A stretch of 64,000 bases of DNA from NCBI RefSeq assembly GCF_000424585.1, contig NZ_AUKE01000008.1:62001-126000 (forward strand), written 5' to 3'. The stretch's first letter is position 1. Every line of letters begins with the position of its first letter. The notes beneath the pieces are model-generated. The model ran no database searches, was not told the origin of the DNA, and saw nothing but the letters and a program-made list of their open reading frames with translations. Positions 15,440 to 25,153 of the stretch are shown here, piece after piece. Source of the stretch: Butyrivibrio sp. MC2013 (lineage in GTDB: Bacteria > Bacillota > Clostridia > Lachnospirales > Lachnospiraceae). The position numbers and the translations under genes are program-made.

Positions 15440-18400
15440 TTAATTGCGCTCCGTGATATAGACTTTGACTTTGGCACTGCCAAGTGAGACTGTCACATAG
15501 CTGCCCTTCTTAAGCTTCGAAGGTACAGATACTGTGCCATCAGCCGTTACCTTGACGGAGGAACCACTGGCTTTGAAGGTCAGATCCTTAAGGTCTGTAT
15601 AGTCTGCAGGCAGCACGATCTTTAGCTGCTCTTCTTTGCCATTAACAACTTCCAGTTCATAGCCTTTATCAGTCTTTGTAACATTAGGTCCTTCTACAGA
15701 TATCTCACTGCCAAGAAGCGGCTTTGTGATGATGACTTTAGTCAGAGTCTGACTTGTCTTCCTGCCCTTTGTGGCAGTCCATACTATGTATGCAGTTCCG
15801 GGCTCTTTAGCTGACAGCTTAAAGGTATGGATCAGCCCCAGAAGGGAACCGGAATGCTTTACAGTTACTGCGCTGCCGTAAACTTCTGCTTTTATGGAGG
15901 CTCCTGTAAGTCCCAGTGCACCTGCTACTGTTACATAGTCATTAGGCTCTTTGCCAAGGCTCAGCTCTACAGTATCTGTTACCAGGATGCCGCCTGTGGT
16001 GAGAAGGCCTGCCTTCTTGTATTTTGGTTTGGTGTCCTTTACAGTGATCTGGACCGTTGTCAGGATCTTACCATCCTTTGTGGCAGTTGCAGTCAGTACT
16101 TTACCTGCAGGTGTTACCTGCACAGCTGCAGCAACGCCGCCCTTTAACACTACATATCTGTCAGGGCGTTTGGTCCAGTTAGCAGTAAGAGTCCATTCTA
16201 CTCCGGGTACCCAAAGCGTGGAATCAGTTGCATGAAGCCTTCTGAATTCGCCTTTTTCCAGCTCTGCCTTTGTATCAACAGCTACGGGCTCTCCGTACTG
16301 GTCATCACTAGGTGTATCTGTTCCGGGATCATCCGTTCCTGGCTGATCAGGTTCTGTAGGCTCTGAAGGAACATCCGTTCCAGGATCTTCTGTTCCCGGC
16401 TGATCAGGTTCTGTAGGCTCTGAAGGAACATCCGTTCCAGGATCTTCTGTTCCCGGCTGATCAGGATCAGTTATTTCAGGCGTATAGTCAGCTATCCTTT
16501 CCAGGATGAAGCTGTCATATTCCACGTCATTCTTTGCCTTATTCATATTCCTGTCATACCAGTTATCATTGTCATAGAGCACCTTTATCTCATGTCTGCC
16601 CTTTTCAAGCCTGAGAGTCAGATGGGTGCTCTCTTGGTAATTAAAGCCCATTACAGGGAATACCAGGCTGCCCACATCCTTGCCATCAACATATACCGAC
16701 CTGATAGCGCAGGCATCACCGGTTGTGGTATCTCCCACATTGTTGTAAATAGATGACAGAAGGTATACACCGTCCTTATCAAGATCAGCTGTTACTGTCA
16801 CAGGTGCTGATGATGCGCGGGGATCCTTAACATATCCTCTGCCTGTATAGCCTGACTTAGAGCTTGCAAAAGAGCCATCTGCATAGCTTCCATCCTCAGC
16901 TTCCAGGGTGATCATATTTGATGGATCATTTAATACCACAGGTCTGGACATCTCAGAAGAGATGCCATCAGCATTTACAGCAACAAGGCTGTATGCTCCG
17001 TATACACTTGTATCAGGTCTGTAGCTGCCGCCGGATACAGAGATATATTCTCTGCCGGTCCAGAGCTTGTAGCTAAGGCCCGCTTTCTCTGCCCATTTAA
17101 GCTCTCCGTTTTCATAAATCAGCTCAGGAAGGTCAGGGCAAGTCACATGATTCTTGTCATCATTTAAGTTGTAAGATGAAGCATCGCTCTTACCATCTAC
17201 AAGGATCTCGATATTTACTGTGCCCGTTACGTCTCCGGGAAGGATGTAATCAGATGAAAACTCCTGCCCATTGACCTTGATGGATCTGATGGTATCTCCC
17301 TTGCCTTCCAGCTTCAGGTTCAAACTAGCATTTCTGTATTTCAGGCCTGTCAGCTCAAAAGGTCCCTCCATCCAGTCAGGAACAAATGGATGGAATTTCA
17401 CGCCATCTGTAGTATATTCCATACCATAGAGAACCTTGAGATAGCCTGCCAGAGTTCCTGCAATAGACCAGAGCTGTCTCTTCGAATAACCGGGAGCACC
17501 TGTTGTAAAGTCTATGACTTCACGATTAGTGAGAAGCGCAGAAGCACCATATATGCAGGAATCCCAGATCTCAGAAGCCAATGCACGATTGCCTGCATGA
17601 TCAGCACCCAGCATCAGTACAGCTTCCCAGCCTGGCCACACGCCTCTGTTGTGATATATAGTGCCGCCCTGTCTGCCATTCTTCTGAGGATATACAGTAG
17701 GAGCACCAAAGGTTACCAGAGGATAGTTCTCTGCGATCTTCTGCAGCTGCTCGGCACTGCCTATGTCAAAGAGCAGAGCATAACCGTTAGATATAACATC
17801 ACTCTTGTATGCAAGAGGAGAGCCCATATACTCAGGATATTCCCAGCTGGAATATATGCCCAGATCCTCTGACCACAGTCTCTCTTCTACAGTTTTCTTA
17901 AGGTTATCCCTTAGTTCTGCCCATTTCTGAACTGTATCTGCATCTTTGCCAAGGATCCTTGCAGCTTCTGACATAATATCAAATACTTCGCAGTATATGA
18001 TATTTACAACAGCAGGCTTGGACTCTGCTATGTTTGCAAGGCTCTCTTTGTATGTTTCGCTCATCCAGTCGGGGTAGGTCTTGTCCCTGTGATCCAGGCC
18101 GCCTGTCTCCCCTCTAAAGAGTCCCGCCTCACTATCAAAGCACACGTGAAGGTCCTGAGCGATAGTATTTTCTGCAATATCATAGAAATCGTCAAGGATA
18201 GCAGTATCACCGGTTGCCAGATAAATCTCCCATACAGAGAGCATAGTGATGATCTTGTCATCAGATACAGGATAAGATCCGCCTGTACCTGTATCCTGTT
18301 CAAAGGTCAGAGAGCCTTCCTCTCCAACTACCTTCTCAAGGGCGCAGTTCCTTGATATCTCAGGGAAAAGAGCTGCAAGAGAATATTCGCAGGACATAGC

Positions 18401-20803
18401 TGTATCCCTGGTCCATACCTTGGGCCAGTCAGTTCCTGTGCGGAAAACAGTGCCATTATTTCCCTGGAACATATTCAGATAAGCTTCTTCCATTGAGAGG
18501 TTGTATACTGCCTCAGCAAGAGGAGTGTTGGGAGCCTTGAATACAGGGGAAAAAGAGATATCCTCTGAGAGCTTCCATGTATTGTCCTTGCCCTCTCTGT
18601 TTGATGTGATCTTACTGCCGCTATTGGCGATCACTCTCCAGTCGGGACCATAAGCCCGGTTTTCTTCCAGTGTATAGCCGTATGAGGAATTCTCCACATT
18701 CCACATAGCGCTCTGATAGTGATCAGGCACATAATCTGTATATACCAGACCGTCCTGAGCCTCTACCTGCAGCACCCTGCTGCTATCAGCGGCATTCTCA
18801 AAGCGCTTGTCAGATCCCATATCCCTGACTTTCCACTGTTCATTCAAAGAATCTGCAGTATCGGATATGCATACAGCAGTTCCGTTTTCGTCAATGCCTG
18901 CGTATTTACCGGATGCAGCATTTTTTAAAGTGTAATATTCGCCTTTTTTCTCCAGATCCCAGACGCAGTTATCATCTGCATTTTCTCTGCCGGAGGCATT
19001 GTAGACTATCCTGCCTTCACTGTTAACAGACAGATATTCATTTCTCTTCCATACATTCTGAAAGAGCACTGCGGATGTATCCTTTTCTGGAGCTGCCAAA
19101 TCGGTATTCTCATATATCCTCAGCTGATCACAGGACACTGAAAGCTCTGTATCAAGTAAGAGCTCAAAGCTGTCAGACCAAATACCCCCTGGCAGCATAA
19201 ATGTCACTTCCCCTGTTTCATCATTAACTGATACTGCCGCAGGAGTTTCTGTTACCCCTCCAGAGTTTCTGACAATGACTTTGGCCGAAACGTCTGCAGA
19301 TACATTTAATCCCGATAACACAAGCTTCCTGACAGATCTCTCCTGGTCAAAGGAAAAACTGATACTATTATCTTTGCTGGCTATAGAGCTTGTTTCAACA
19401 GCTTTCTTCCAGCCGTCAGAAGTTTTGATATAAGCGTCCCTTGTGATCTCAGCAAGGTCATCTTCTACCTCTTCATCTGTACCCTTCACCACTATAGCGC
19501 CCAGCTTCCAGTCGCCTTCAGAAGCTCTGATCCTGAGCATTTGCTCGCCTTCCCTTAGACTGATGTATACAGGATCTGACAGTGTGTATCCGTCTGACCC
19601 TGAATAAATGGATACAGGCTTTTCTTCTCCTGCTACAGACAGATAAGCCGCCCTATAGATATCACCGCCTGCTTTGGTCAAAAGCCTTATCTCGTAAGGC
19701 GCTTTAATATCAGATGAGAGCAGGTAAGTCACATAGTCACCTGCATCAATATCATCTATGCAGTAACCACTGTCTGAATCTCCATCCTCATTTATCACAA
19801 TGCCCGCATAATCAGAAACAAATGAAGGTGAGATTATTGTATCCTCCTTAGGATCAACATATGTTACAAGGCTCTCATCCACAAAGGAAACGGTCAATGT
19901 ATCAAAATTCCATGTCCCCTTTGTATCTTCCACAGTCAGGAAGTGATATCCACTATCAACTTCTGCTGTAAAGCTCATAGGCTTATAAGTCTGCCAGCCG
20001 CCTGTCCTGTTAAGGGATATATCATATGCATGACCATCCAGATATACATTGGCTGCAGCATCATCCCTTTCAGAGCCGGCCAAAAAAGTAAACCTGTATC
20101 TGCCGCTATTTTGGGCAAAGAAGCCATAGGAAGCACTGTCACCGGCATCAAAATCCCCAAGATGTGCTCCACTGCTTGCACTCCCATCATATAGGATCTT
20201 GAACTGACCGCTGCCGGAGATATAGTCCTCAGCTTCGATCATCAGATCTAAGTCAGATGAAACTCTGCTGCCTGCACCTATCAGGGTTATACGGTCGATA
20301 TTCCAGGTATTACGGGTATTTCTAATAGTGATGGAACTGATATCTTCACTCAGTTCTATGGGAACACTGACTTCAATATAATTCTGCCAGCCTCCTGTGG
20401 AATCAAATGATCCTGAAGCTATCACTTCATCACCTGTCAGGACGTCAAAGGATCCCCCTGCCTGCTCAGTACCTACTCTTACCAGCAGCTCATATGATCC
20501 TGCCGCAATACCTGCCAGGTTAAACGTCAAACTATTTCCCACAAAAAAATCGCCTATATAACCGCTGCCGCTATAGGCATTACCATCTTCCAGCTTTTTG
20601 CCCCCCTGGCTGGAAGAGTGATCCTCTGCTTCAATAAGAAAAGCATTGGATTCATTCATGCTCACCCCGTCACCGCCTTTTGCAAAGACTGTAACAGCAG
20701 GTAAAGCTGCAGGCATTGCACCTGCCGCAAGACTCACCGCCATAGCAAATGAGCACATGCGCTTGTAGGTCTTTCTTCCCCTCTTTTGGACCTTTACTCC
20801 CAT
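15440..20803 (-). CDS. Giant secreted multi-CBM glycoside hydrolase with (alpha/alpha)6 catalytic domain
   Basis: The 1787-residue secreted protein starts with a signal peptide (~1-41, ending ...AVTVFA). Three CBM6/35-like beta-sandwich domains follow, starting with FLIEAEDH (~54-176), LMIEAEDY (~186-307) and a more divergent one (~320-440). Next are a discoidin-like domain (~450-565) and a ricin-B-like domain (~577-702). The presumed catalytic six-hairpin domain is at ~720-1180; WPKVWTRDTAM carries the W-x-R-D motif of this clan, and YHNRGVWPGWEA and FHPFVPDWMEG also fit. Then come a fibronectin-like segment, a fourth EAEDG CBM (~1297-1437), an acidic Pro/Thr linker and Ig-like repeats to the end. 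There is no sortase signal or S-layer motif. The GH family is not certain. A good AAGGAG site supports the start. It likely degrades plant or host glycans. Confidence 0.85.
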   Translation of the reverse strand: MGVKVQKRGRKTYKRMCSFAMAVSLAAGAMPAALPAVTVFAKGGDGVSMNESNAFLIEAEDHSSSQGGKKLEDGNAYSGSGYIGDFFVGNSLTFNLAGIAAGSYELLVRVGTEQAGGSFDVLTGDEVIASGSFDSTGGWQNYIEVSVPIELSEDISSITIRNTRNTWNIDRITLIGAGSRVSSDLDLMIEAEDYISGSGQFKILYDGSASSGAHLGDFDAGDSASYGFFAQNSGRYRFTFLAGSERDDAAANVYLDGHAYDISLNRTGGWQTYKPMSFTAEVDSGYHFLTVEDTKGTWNFDTLTVSFVDESLVTYVDPKEDTIISPSFVSDYAGIVINEDGDSDSGYCIDDIDAGDYVTYLLSSDIKAPYEIRLLTKAGGDIYRAAYLSVAGEEKPVSIYSGSDGYTLSDPVYISLREGEQMLRIRASEGDWKLGAIVVKGTDEEVEDDLAEITRDAYIKTSDGWKKAVETSSIASKDNSISFSFDQERSVRKLVLSGLNVSADVSAKVIVRNSGGVTETPAAVSVNDETGEVTFMLPGGIWSDSFELLLDTELSVSCDQLRIYENTDLAAPEKDTSAVLFQNVWKRNEYLSVNSEGRIVYNASGRENADDNCVWDLEKKGEYYTLKNAASGKYAGIDENGTAVCISDTADSLNEQWKVRDMGSDKRFENAADSSRVLQVEAQDGLVYTDYVPDHYQSAMWNVENSSYGYTLEENRAYGPDWRVIANSGSKITSNREGKDNTWKLSEDISFSPVFKAPNTPLAEAVYNLSMEEAYLNMFQGNNGTVFRTGTDWPKVWTRDTAMSCEYSLAALFPEISRNCALEKVVGEEGSLTFEQDTGTGGSYPVSDDKIITMLSVWEIYLATGDTAILDDFYDIAENTIAQDLHVCFDSEAGLFRGETGGLDHRDKTYPDWMSETYKESLANIAESKPAVVNIIYCEVFDIMSEAARILGKDADTVQKWAELRDNLKKTVEERLWSEDLGIYSSWEYPEYMGSPLAYKSDVISNGYALLFDIGSAEQLQKIAENYPLVTFGAPTVYPQKNGRQGGTIYHNRGVWPGWEAVLMLGADHAGNRALASEIWDSCIYGASALLTNREVIDFTTGAPGYSKRQLWSIAGTLAGYLKVLYGMEYTTDGVKFHPFVPDWMEGPFELTGLKYRNASLNLKLEGKGDTIRSIKVNGQEFSSDYILPGDVTGTVNIEILVDGKSDASSYNLNDDKNHVTCPDLPELIYENGELKWAEKAGLSYKLWTGREYISVSGGSYRPDTSVYGAYSLVAVNADGISSEMSRPVVLNDPSNMITLEAEDGSYADGSFASSKSGYTGRGYVKDPRASSAPVTVTADLDKDGVYLLSSIYNNVGDTTTGDACAIRSVYVDGKDVGSLVFPVMGFNYQESTHLTLRLEKGRHEIKVLYDNDNWYDRNMNKAKNDVEYDSFILERIADYTPEITDPDQPGTEDPGTDVPSEPTEPDQPGTEDPGTDVPSEPTEPDQPGTDDPGTDTPSDDQYGEPVAVDTKAELEKGEFRRLHATDSTLWVPGVEWTLTANWTKRPDRYVVLKGGVAAAVQVTPAGKVLTATATKDGKILTTVQITVKDTKPKYKKAGLLTTGGILVTDTVELSLGKEPNDYVTVAGALGLTGASIKAEVYGSAVTVKHSGSLLGLIHTFKLSAKEPGTAYIVWTATKGRKTSQTLTKVIITKPLLGSEISVEGPNVTKTDKGYELEVVNGKEEQLKIVLPADYTDLKDLTFKASGSSVKVTADGTVSVPSKLKKGSYVTVSLGSAKVKVYITERN
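16341..16466. repeat. 57-bp tandem repeat encoding the Pro/Thr/Glu linker
   Basis: Two complete 57-bp units (16341-16397, 16398-16454) and the beginning of a third encode a 19-residue Asp-Gln-Pro-Gly-Thr...Glu-Pro unit between the last CBM and the C-terminal Ig-like domains. The near identity of units indicates recent duplication. Confidence 0.88.
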
Positions 20804-20860
20804 TTCCTTTCTCCTTTTTATTATTTATCTGGTTTTGATATAACCCTATAAATAACATAT

Positions 20861-20930
20861 AAAATCGGAGAAACTATAATAATATAGGTTGTTTTCCTAA
20901 AATTGGAATCTTTTTACTTTAAATTGGAGA
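20861..20930 (-). promoter_or_regulatory. Direct repeats in the glycosidase promoter region
   Basis: The octamer AAATTGGA occurs at 20900-20907 and 20921-20928 (21 bases apart), and a variant AAATCGGA at 20862-20869. An AT-rich TATTAT/TATAAT-like -10 candidate lies between them at about 20872-20884. Two-turn direct repeats just upstream of a -10 suggest an activator site. The rest of the 20804-21009 gap shows nothing else. Confidence 0.35.
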
Positions 20931-21009
20931 CCCATGTAAATAATCCACTGCGCTTGCTCTTTTTTTACCTTTACCGGATAAGTTTTACCCTTTGGATCAT
21001 AGATAATAA

Positions 21010-22575
21010 TCACATAAGGGGTGCAAGAAGACGAAGTATGAGCTGTCCAAAGCGCATGTGTGCAGCCATCCCGGACCTGTAGTCCTCAGTGACCTCCCTG
21101 GATACTTTTAAAGTCTCGTCCATATCTTTCTTGATATCCATGACAGCTTCGGAAGCTATCATAAGGCAGCCATCCTCAAAATGATGATAGAGACTCCTGT
21201 AATCCATGTTGATGGTGCCGCAGCTGGCGATAATATCATCAGACACACTCATCTTGGCATGGCAAAAGCCTGGAGTATATTCAAATATCCTCACCCCGTC
21301 ACGTACAAGCCTGCTGTAATAGGATCTGGTGATCATGTATACTATCTTTTTATCCGGAATCCCCGGAGTGATGATCCTCACATCCACTCCTCTCTTGGCA
21401 GCAAGTCCCAGGGTCCTGCTCATCTCATCCGTGATGATAAGATATGGAGTTATGTAATAGAGATATTTCTGAGCCCTGGAAGCCATGCACATATATACAT
21501 CCTCTCCCACAGGCTTCTTATCCATGGGATTGTCTGCATAGAACTGTACAAAGCCGCAGTCAGAGGCTGCAGTATAGTCCAGGCGAGGAAGATATTTATT
21601 GATTAGTCCGTCATCGTCCTTGTCATCAGCCCTGACAGCATTCCACATCTCAAGAAAAGTGGCAGTCATAGACCTTACGGCATTACCCTTTAGTCTGACA
21701 CCTGTATCCTTCCAATGACCATGAGGCACAGAGAGATGTACATACTCGTTGGCTATATTATATCCTCCGGTATAGCCTATCTCTCCGTCTACAACAGTGA
21801 TCTTCCTATGATCCCTGTTATTGAGAAACATATTCAGAAAAGGCCCCATGGGATTAAAGACTCTGCAGCTGATCCCGCGCTTTCTTAGCTTCTGAGCAAA
21901 ATAATTACTGATATAGCCTATACTGCCTATATCATCGTAGATTACTCTGACTTCTACTCCTTCTCTGACTTTCTGAGCCAGGATATCTTCAATCTCCTGC
22001 CAGCACTCCTTATCATCTATAAGGAAATATTCAAGAAAGATAAACTTCTTTGCCGCCAGGAAATCTCTCTTCTGACTCTCAACAGCTTCTGCTGCATCCT
22101 TAAAATATCTGACAAGCGTATCCCTGTATAAAGGATATCCGCTCTCCTTTTGGATATAAGTGCAAATGCCCGCGCAGGAGCTGTATGACTGAGACACCTT
22201 GCTGATAACAGCAGGATCCTGAGGAAGGTGACGGAACATAATATTATCGATGGCTTCATATCTCTTCCTCATGCGTCCTGTTGAACCGGACAGACCTATG
22301 AGCAGATACAGCGACACTCCCACTATAGGCACCGCCATCATGAGAATGATCCAGGGCATCTTAATTGAAGGCGAGCCGTACTGACTATAGATCGCTACCA
22401 CCAGAGCAAGAGCCAGCAGCCTATTGATCACAGTTATCAGCCCAAGATAATTCTCCAGCCTGGTATAAAAGACAATCCAGAAAAAGAGTATCTCAAGTAT
22501 GATAGCTATTCCAAAAAATACAAACCTTAAGATACCGTTTTTAGTTGCAGCTTTATCTTCATAAGACTTTGTCAT
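21010..22575 (-). CDS. cls: Cardiolipin synthase
   Basis: The 521-residue membrane enzyme condenses phosphatidylglycerol to cardiolipin. Two N-terminal transmembrane helices with a PLDc_N region are followed by two phospholipase D HKD motifs: HRKITVVDGEIGYTGGYN and HAKMSVSDDIIASCGTINMD. The length is typical. I place the start at 22575 (ATG of MTKSYEDK), preceded by GGGAGAG. The frame continues 12 codons upstream to a GTG at 22611 that lacks a ribosome binding site. It appears monocistronic, with a large inverted repeat just upstream. Confidence 0.9.
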   Translation of the reverse strand: MTKSYEDKAATKNGILRFVFFGIAIILEILFFWIVFYTRLENYLGLITVINRLLALALVVAIYSQYGSPSIKMPWIILMMAVPIVGVSLYLLIGLSGSTGRMRKRYEAIDNIMFRHLPQDPAVISKVSQSYSSCAGICTYIQKESGYPLYRDTLVRYFKDAAEAVESQKRDFLAAKKFIFLEYFLIDDKECWQEIEDILAQKVREGVEVRVIYDDIGSIGYISNYFAQKLRKRGISCRVFNPMGPFLNMFLNNRDHRKITVVDGEIGYTGGYNIANEYVHLSVPHGHWKDTGVRLKGNAVRSMTATFLEMWNAVRADDKDDDGLINKYLPRLDYTAASDCGFVQFYADNPMDKKPVGEDVYMCMASRAQKYLYYITPYLIITDEMSRTLGLAAKRGVDVRIITPGIPDKKIVYMITRSYYSRLVRDGVRIFEYTPGFCHAKMSVSDDIIASCGTINMDYRSLYHHFEDGCLMIASEAVMDIKKDMDETLKVSREVTEDYRSGMAAHMRFGQLILRLLAPLM

Positions 22576-22644
22576 ATAGACACACTCTCTCCCTGGCAAT
22601 ATTTTTTCCACTTAAACCTGCACATTTCACAGTGTTTCAACGCC

Positions 22645-22984
22645 GTTGCTCTTCACTCATTTCTATTACTTGAAGCACTTGTGCAGAAGGTTATTTCTTA
22701 GATCGCGACACTCCAAATGGTGTTTTACTAAATTCTTCCGCAGCCTTCTATAATTGCGCCGCACTCGAAAGAAACTCACCTGACAAAAGGAACTATAGTT
22801 CCTTTTGTCAGGTTCAGACAACTTTCTCGCGGGCGCTTAGAAGACTGCGTATGAAGAATTAGTAAAACTATGTATTCTTGGATAAAGCTTCCAAGAATAC
22901 ATACCATTTGAAGTGAATGCTCACTGCAGAAATAACCTTCTGCTACAGTGCTTTTTGTATATTTGTCAGCGAGTGAAGAGCAAC
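22645..22984. repeat. Giant inverted repeat (family IR, copy 2), 340 bp, reverse orientation
   Basis: Ends GTTGCTCTTCACTC and GAGTGAAGAGCAAC pair, as do GCAGAAGGTTATTTCT and AGAAATAACCTTCTGC, and AAATGGTGTTTTACTAA with its partner. The apex is a perfect 34-bp palindrome (22779-22812) centred on GGAACTATAGTTCC. It is flanked by CGCCGCACTCGAAAGAA and TTTCTCGCGGGCGC, the reverse complement of copies 1 and 3. One arm carries an inserted hairpin at 22871-22902. The 22576-23225 gap also contains the terminator at 23129-23162 and otherwise AT-rich sequence without a gene. Confidence 0.85.
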
Positions 22985-23128
22985 TAACTGAATCACAATC
23001 AAATCTTAGTGTTATAGTTTTATTATACCCGAATATAAATGCATGACGCCCATAAATAATCGATAGACTTCACTATATAAATACAAAGCAATACTTCTTA
23101 CAATCTGCAGTTTCTAAAAAATAATAGT

Positions 23129-23162
23129 GAAAAGGGGCTGACCTTCAAGTCAGACCCTTTTC
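23129..23162 (-). terminator. Terminator of the hendecad-repeat lipoprotein gene
   Basis: An AAAAGGGTCTGAC / GTCAGCCCCTTTT stem-loop lies about 65 bases past the stop codon of the 23226-25094 gene. The T-rich side of the stem serves as the tail. Confidence 0.6.
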
Positions 23163-23225
23163 CATTTATCGAGCTCTCAAATAATGTACAAACGCTTAAT
23201 GGCTAAAAACAAGCACTAGTGTCTT

Positions 23226-25094
23226 TTACAATGATTCCAGCATTTTCTTTTCAACACGAGCATTAACATCAAGATAGTACTCCAATTCCGCATCGTTAAG
23301 ATCATCATCTTCCCATTCGGAAAAGCTTTCATTCATCTCCTCAAGCTCCGTGAGCATATCAAAGTATTCCCCAAGAAGCTTGGTATCAGTTGGATTTTCA
23401 TTGTATTTTTTCATAAAATCAATGTATTCGTCATAAAAATCCTCGTAATCATCCATAGCCTGTTTAAACTCCGGACGAATATCTGATGAAGCCGCGGACT
23501 CAAGTGTATTTGATGTTTCATGCTCTTCTGCATCAGATGAATTAACATCTTCATCATTTACAGTATCATTTATTGTTTTTGATCCTCCGATTTTCCCCTC
23601 AAATGTAGTTATTTCCTTTTTGGCTTTATCAATGTCTCCACTATATAATTCTGATCTTACATCCCCCCAGAAACTATATAGATCCGAACGAGTGTCTGAC
23701 CATTCTTCATAAATGCCACCACGAGCATCAGACCACCAATCATATGCATCACTTCGCGCATCTGACCAGTCACTATAGTCAACATCTTCCGGAATATCTC
23801 CTAAGATACCTCCATAGCAGTAGTCTTTAATATCTTCCAATAGATCTTTGTAGATATCATCCTTGATGTACTCACATGCATCTTCATAAATACAATACTT
23901 GAAGTTATCCAACTCCAGATATTTATCTTTATTTGATAAATCGGAATCCACAACCAGCTTTGCATATAACACGCCGTAATTAGATATCATATTCAGCATC
24001 TCTACACTTGCGTCTTCTACATGCTCATAATAGTCCTCTATGTCATCAGTATTTTCAACGTATTTATCATATGTATCTATTTTTGATGAAAGATCAGTCC
24101 ACTCATTTTTCAATGCCTGAACACATTCTGAAACATGCGCATCTACGACATCTTCTATATCCTCATAGGATTCTGCGGGTCTTAAACTTGTATCAAACTT
24201 TGCATCCGGATAAATATCTGATTCTTTTCCCTTATTTTTTTCTTTTTCAATCCTTTTCAGAAAGTTACTGTATTTTTTCTCAGCACGTTCTGTATCTTCG
24301 CTATATATCGCACTGGACATATCACTATAGAAAGAATATATATCTGATGCAGCGTCAGAATACAGGCTATAAACTTCAGATGAAGAATCATACCACTGTG
24401 AATACTCTTCAGAGCATATATTGACCCACTCACTGTAATCAGCAGAGTCGTTACCGTCTTCCAATACTCCATCATAAAAATATTTCTTCATGTCATCCAT
24501 AAGCTCGTCATAGATCTCATCCTTGATCTCATCACAGGCGTCGTCATAGATGCAGTCACTTATTCCTTCTATTGCATCATATTTATCTTCTTTTGACATA
24601 TCAGAATCCAGTATCATTCTTGCATATACCGCGCTATACTCTCGAAGCATAATGCACATCTGCCTTGTATCATCCTCAATTGTCTTATAGAAATCTGAAA
24701 TCTCCTCCGAATGTTTACAATACTTATCATAAGAATCAATCTCTGCGCTTAATTTCTCTACACGGGAGCTCAATGATTCTATACAATCCGACAAGTGTTC
24801 TTCAATGCGGTCTTCCAACTCGTCCAAACTGCTGATCCCTTCCAGATCTATCACGAATTGACTGCTATCAGTATCCGTATCGGTAATTTCCTTATTTTCC
24901 TCTGCACTTGCCTCACCTGTAGTTACTTCCTCTGCGCCTGGCTCCTCAAAAGAAGCCGACTCTTCTGTATGCTCAACTTGTATTTCTTCCTTTGAGGTCA
25001 GATCCTCAGTTGCTTTTCCGCATGCAACCATCAAAAGAGAAGTTAACACTACTACACATAATACAACGCTCCACTGACCATAATGTCTTTTCAT
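23226..25094 (-). CDS. Acidic lipoprotein with duplicated modules, 11-residue repeats and a DUF6591-like C-terminus
   Basis: The 622-residue protein of unknown function has a signal sequence with lipobox-like LMVAC (Cys25) and an acidic linker (~26-85). Two homologous ~200-residue modules follow (about 90-290 and 310-500), sharing SLSSxxxxYDKY-, DSDxSxxDKY- and IYxDAC-type landmarks at a 220-residue offset. Each module ends in exactly four 11-residue repeats (223-266 and 443-486) with an aromatic residue at repeat position 1 and Tyr at position 9 (e.g. WSDARSDAYDW), as in hendecad coiled coils. The C-terminal ~85 residues (IRPEFKQAMDDYEDFYDEY...) resemble the DUF6591 domain of clostridial lipoproteins. 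GGAGG lies 12 bases before the ATG. It follows a Mor-like HTH gene by 59 bases. Confidence 0.75.
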   Translation of the reverse strand: MKRHYGQWSVVLCVVVLTSLLMVACGKATEDLTSKEEIQVEHTEESASFEEPGAEEVTTGEASAEENKEITDTDTDSSQFVIDLEGISSLDELEDRIEEHLSDCIESLSSRVEKLSAEIDSYDKYCKHSEEISDFYKTIEDDTRQMCIMLREYSAVYARMILDSDMSKEDKYDAIEGISDCIYDDACDEIKDEIYDELMDDMKKYFYDGVLEDGNDSADYSEWVNICSEEYSQWYDSSSEVYSLYSDAASDIYSFYSDMSSAIYSEDTERAEKKYSNFLKRIEKEKNKGKESDIYPDAKFDTSLRPAESYEDIEDVVDAHVSECVQALKNEWTDLSSKIDTYDKYVENTDDIEDYYEHVEDASVEMLNMISNYGVLYAKLVVDSDLSNKDKYLELDNFKYCIYEDACEYIKDDIYKDLLEDIKDYCYGGILGDIPEDVDYSDWSDARSDAYDWWSDARGGIYEEWSDTRSDLYSFWGDVRSELYSGDIDKAKKEITTFEGKIGGSKTINDTVNDEDVNSSDAEEHETSNTLESAASSDIRPEFKQAMDDYEDFYDEYIDFMKKYNENPTDTKLLGEYFDMLTELEEMNESFSEWEDDDLNDAELEYYLDVNARVEKKMLESL

Positions 25095-25153
25095 AACTTA
25101 TTCAAACCTCCATATGCAATAATATTTTCTGTCAAATAACTACTTACAACTAT

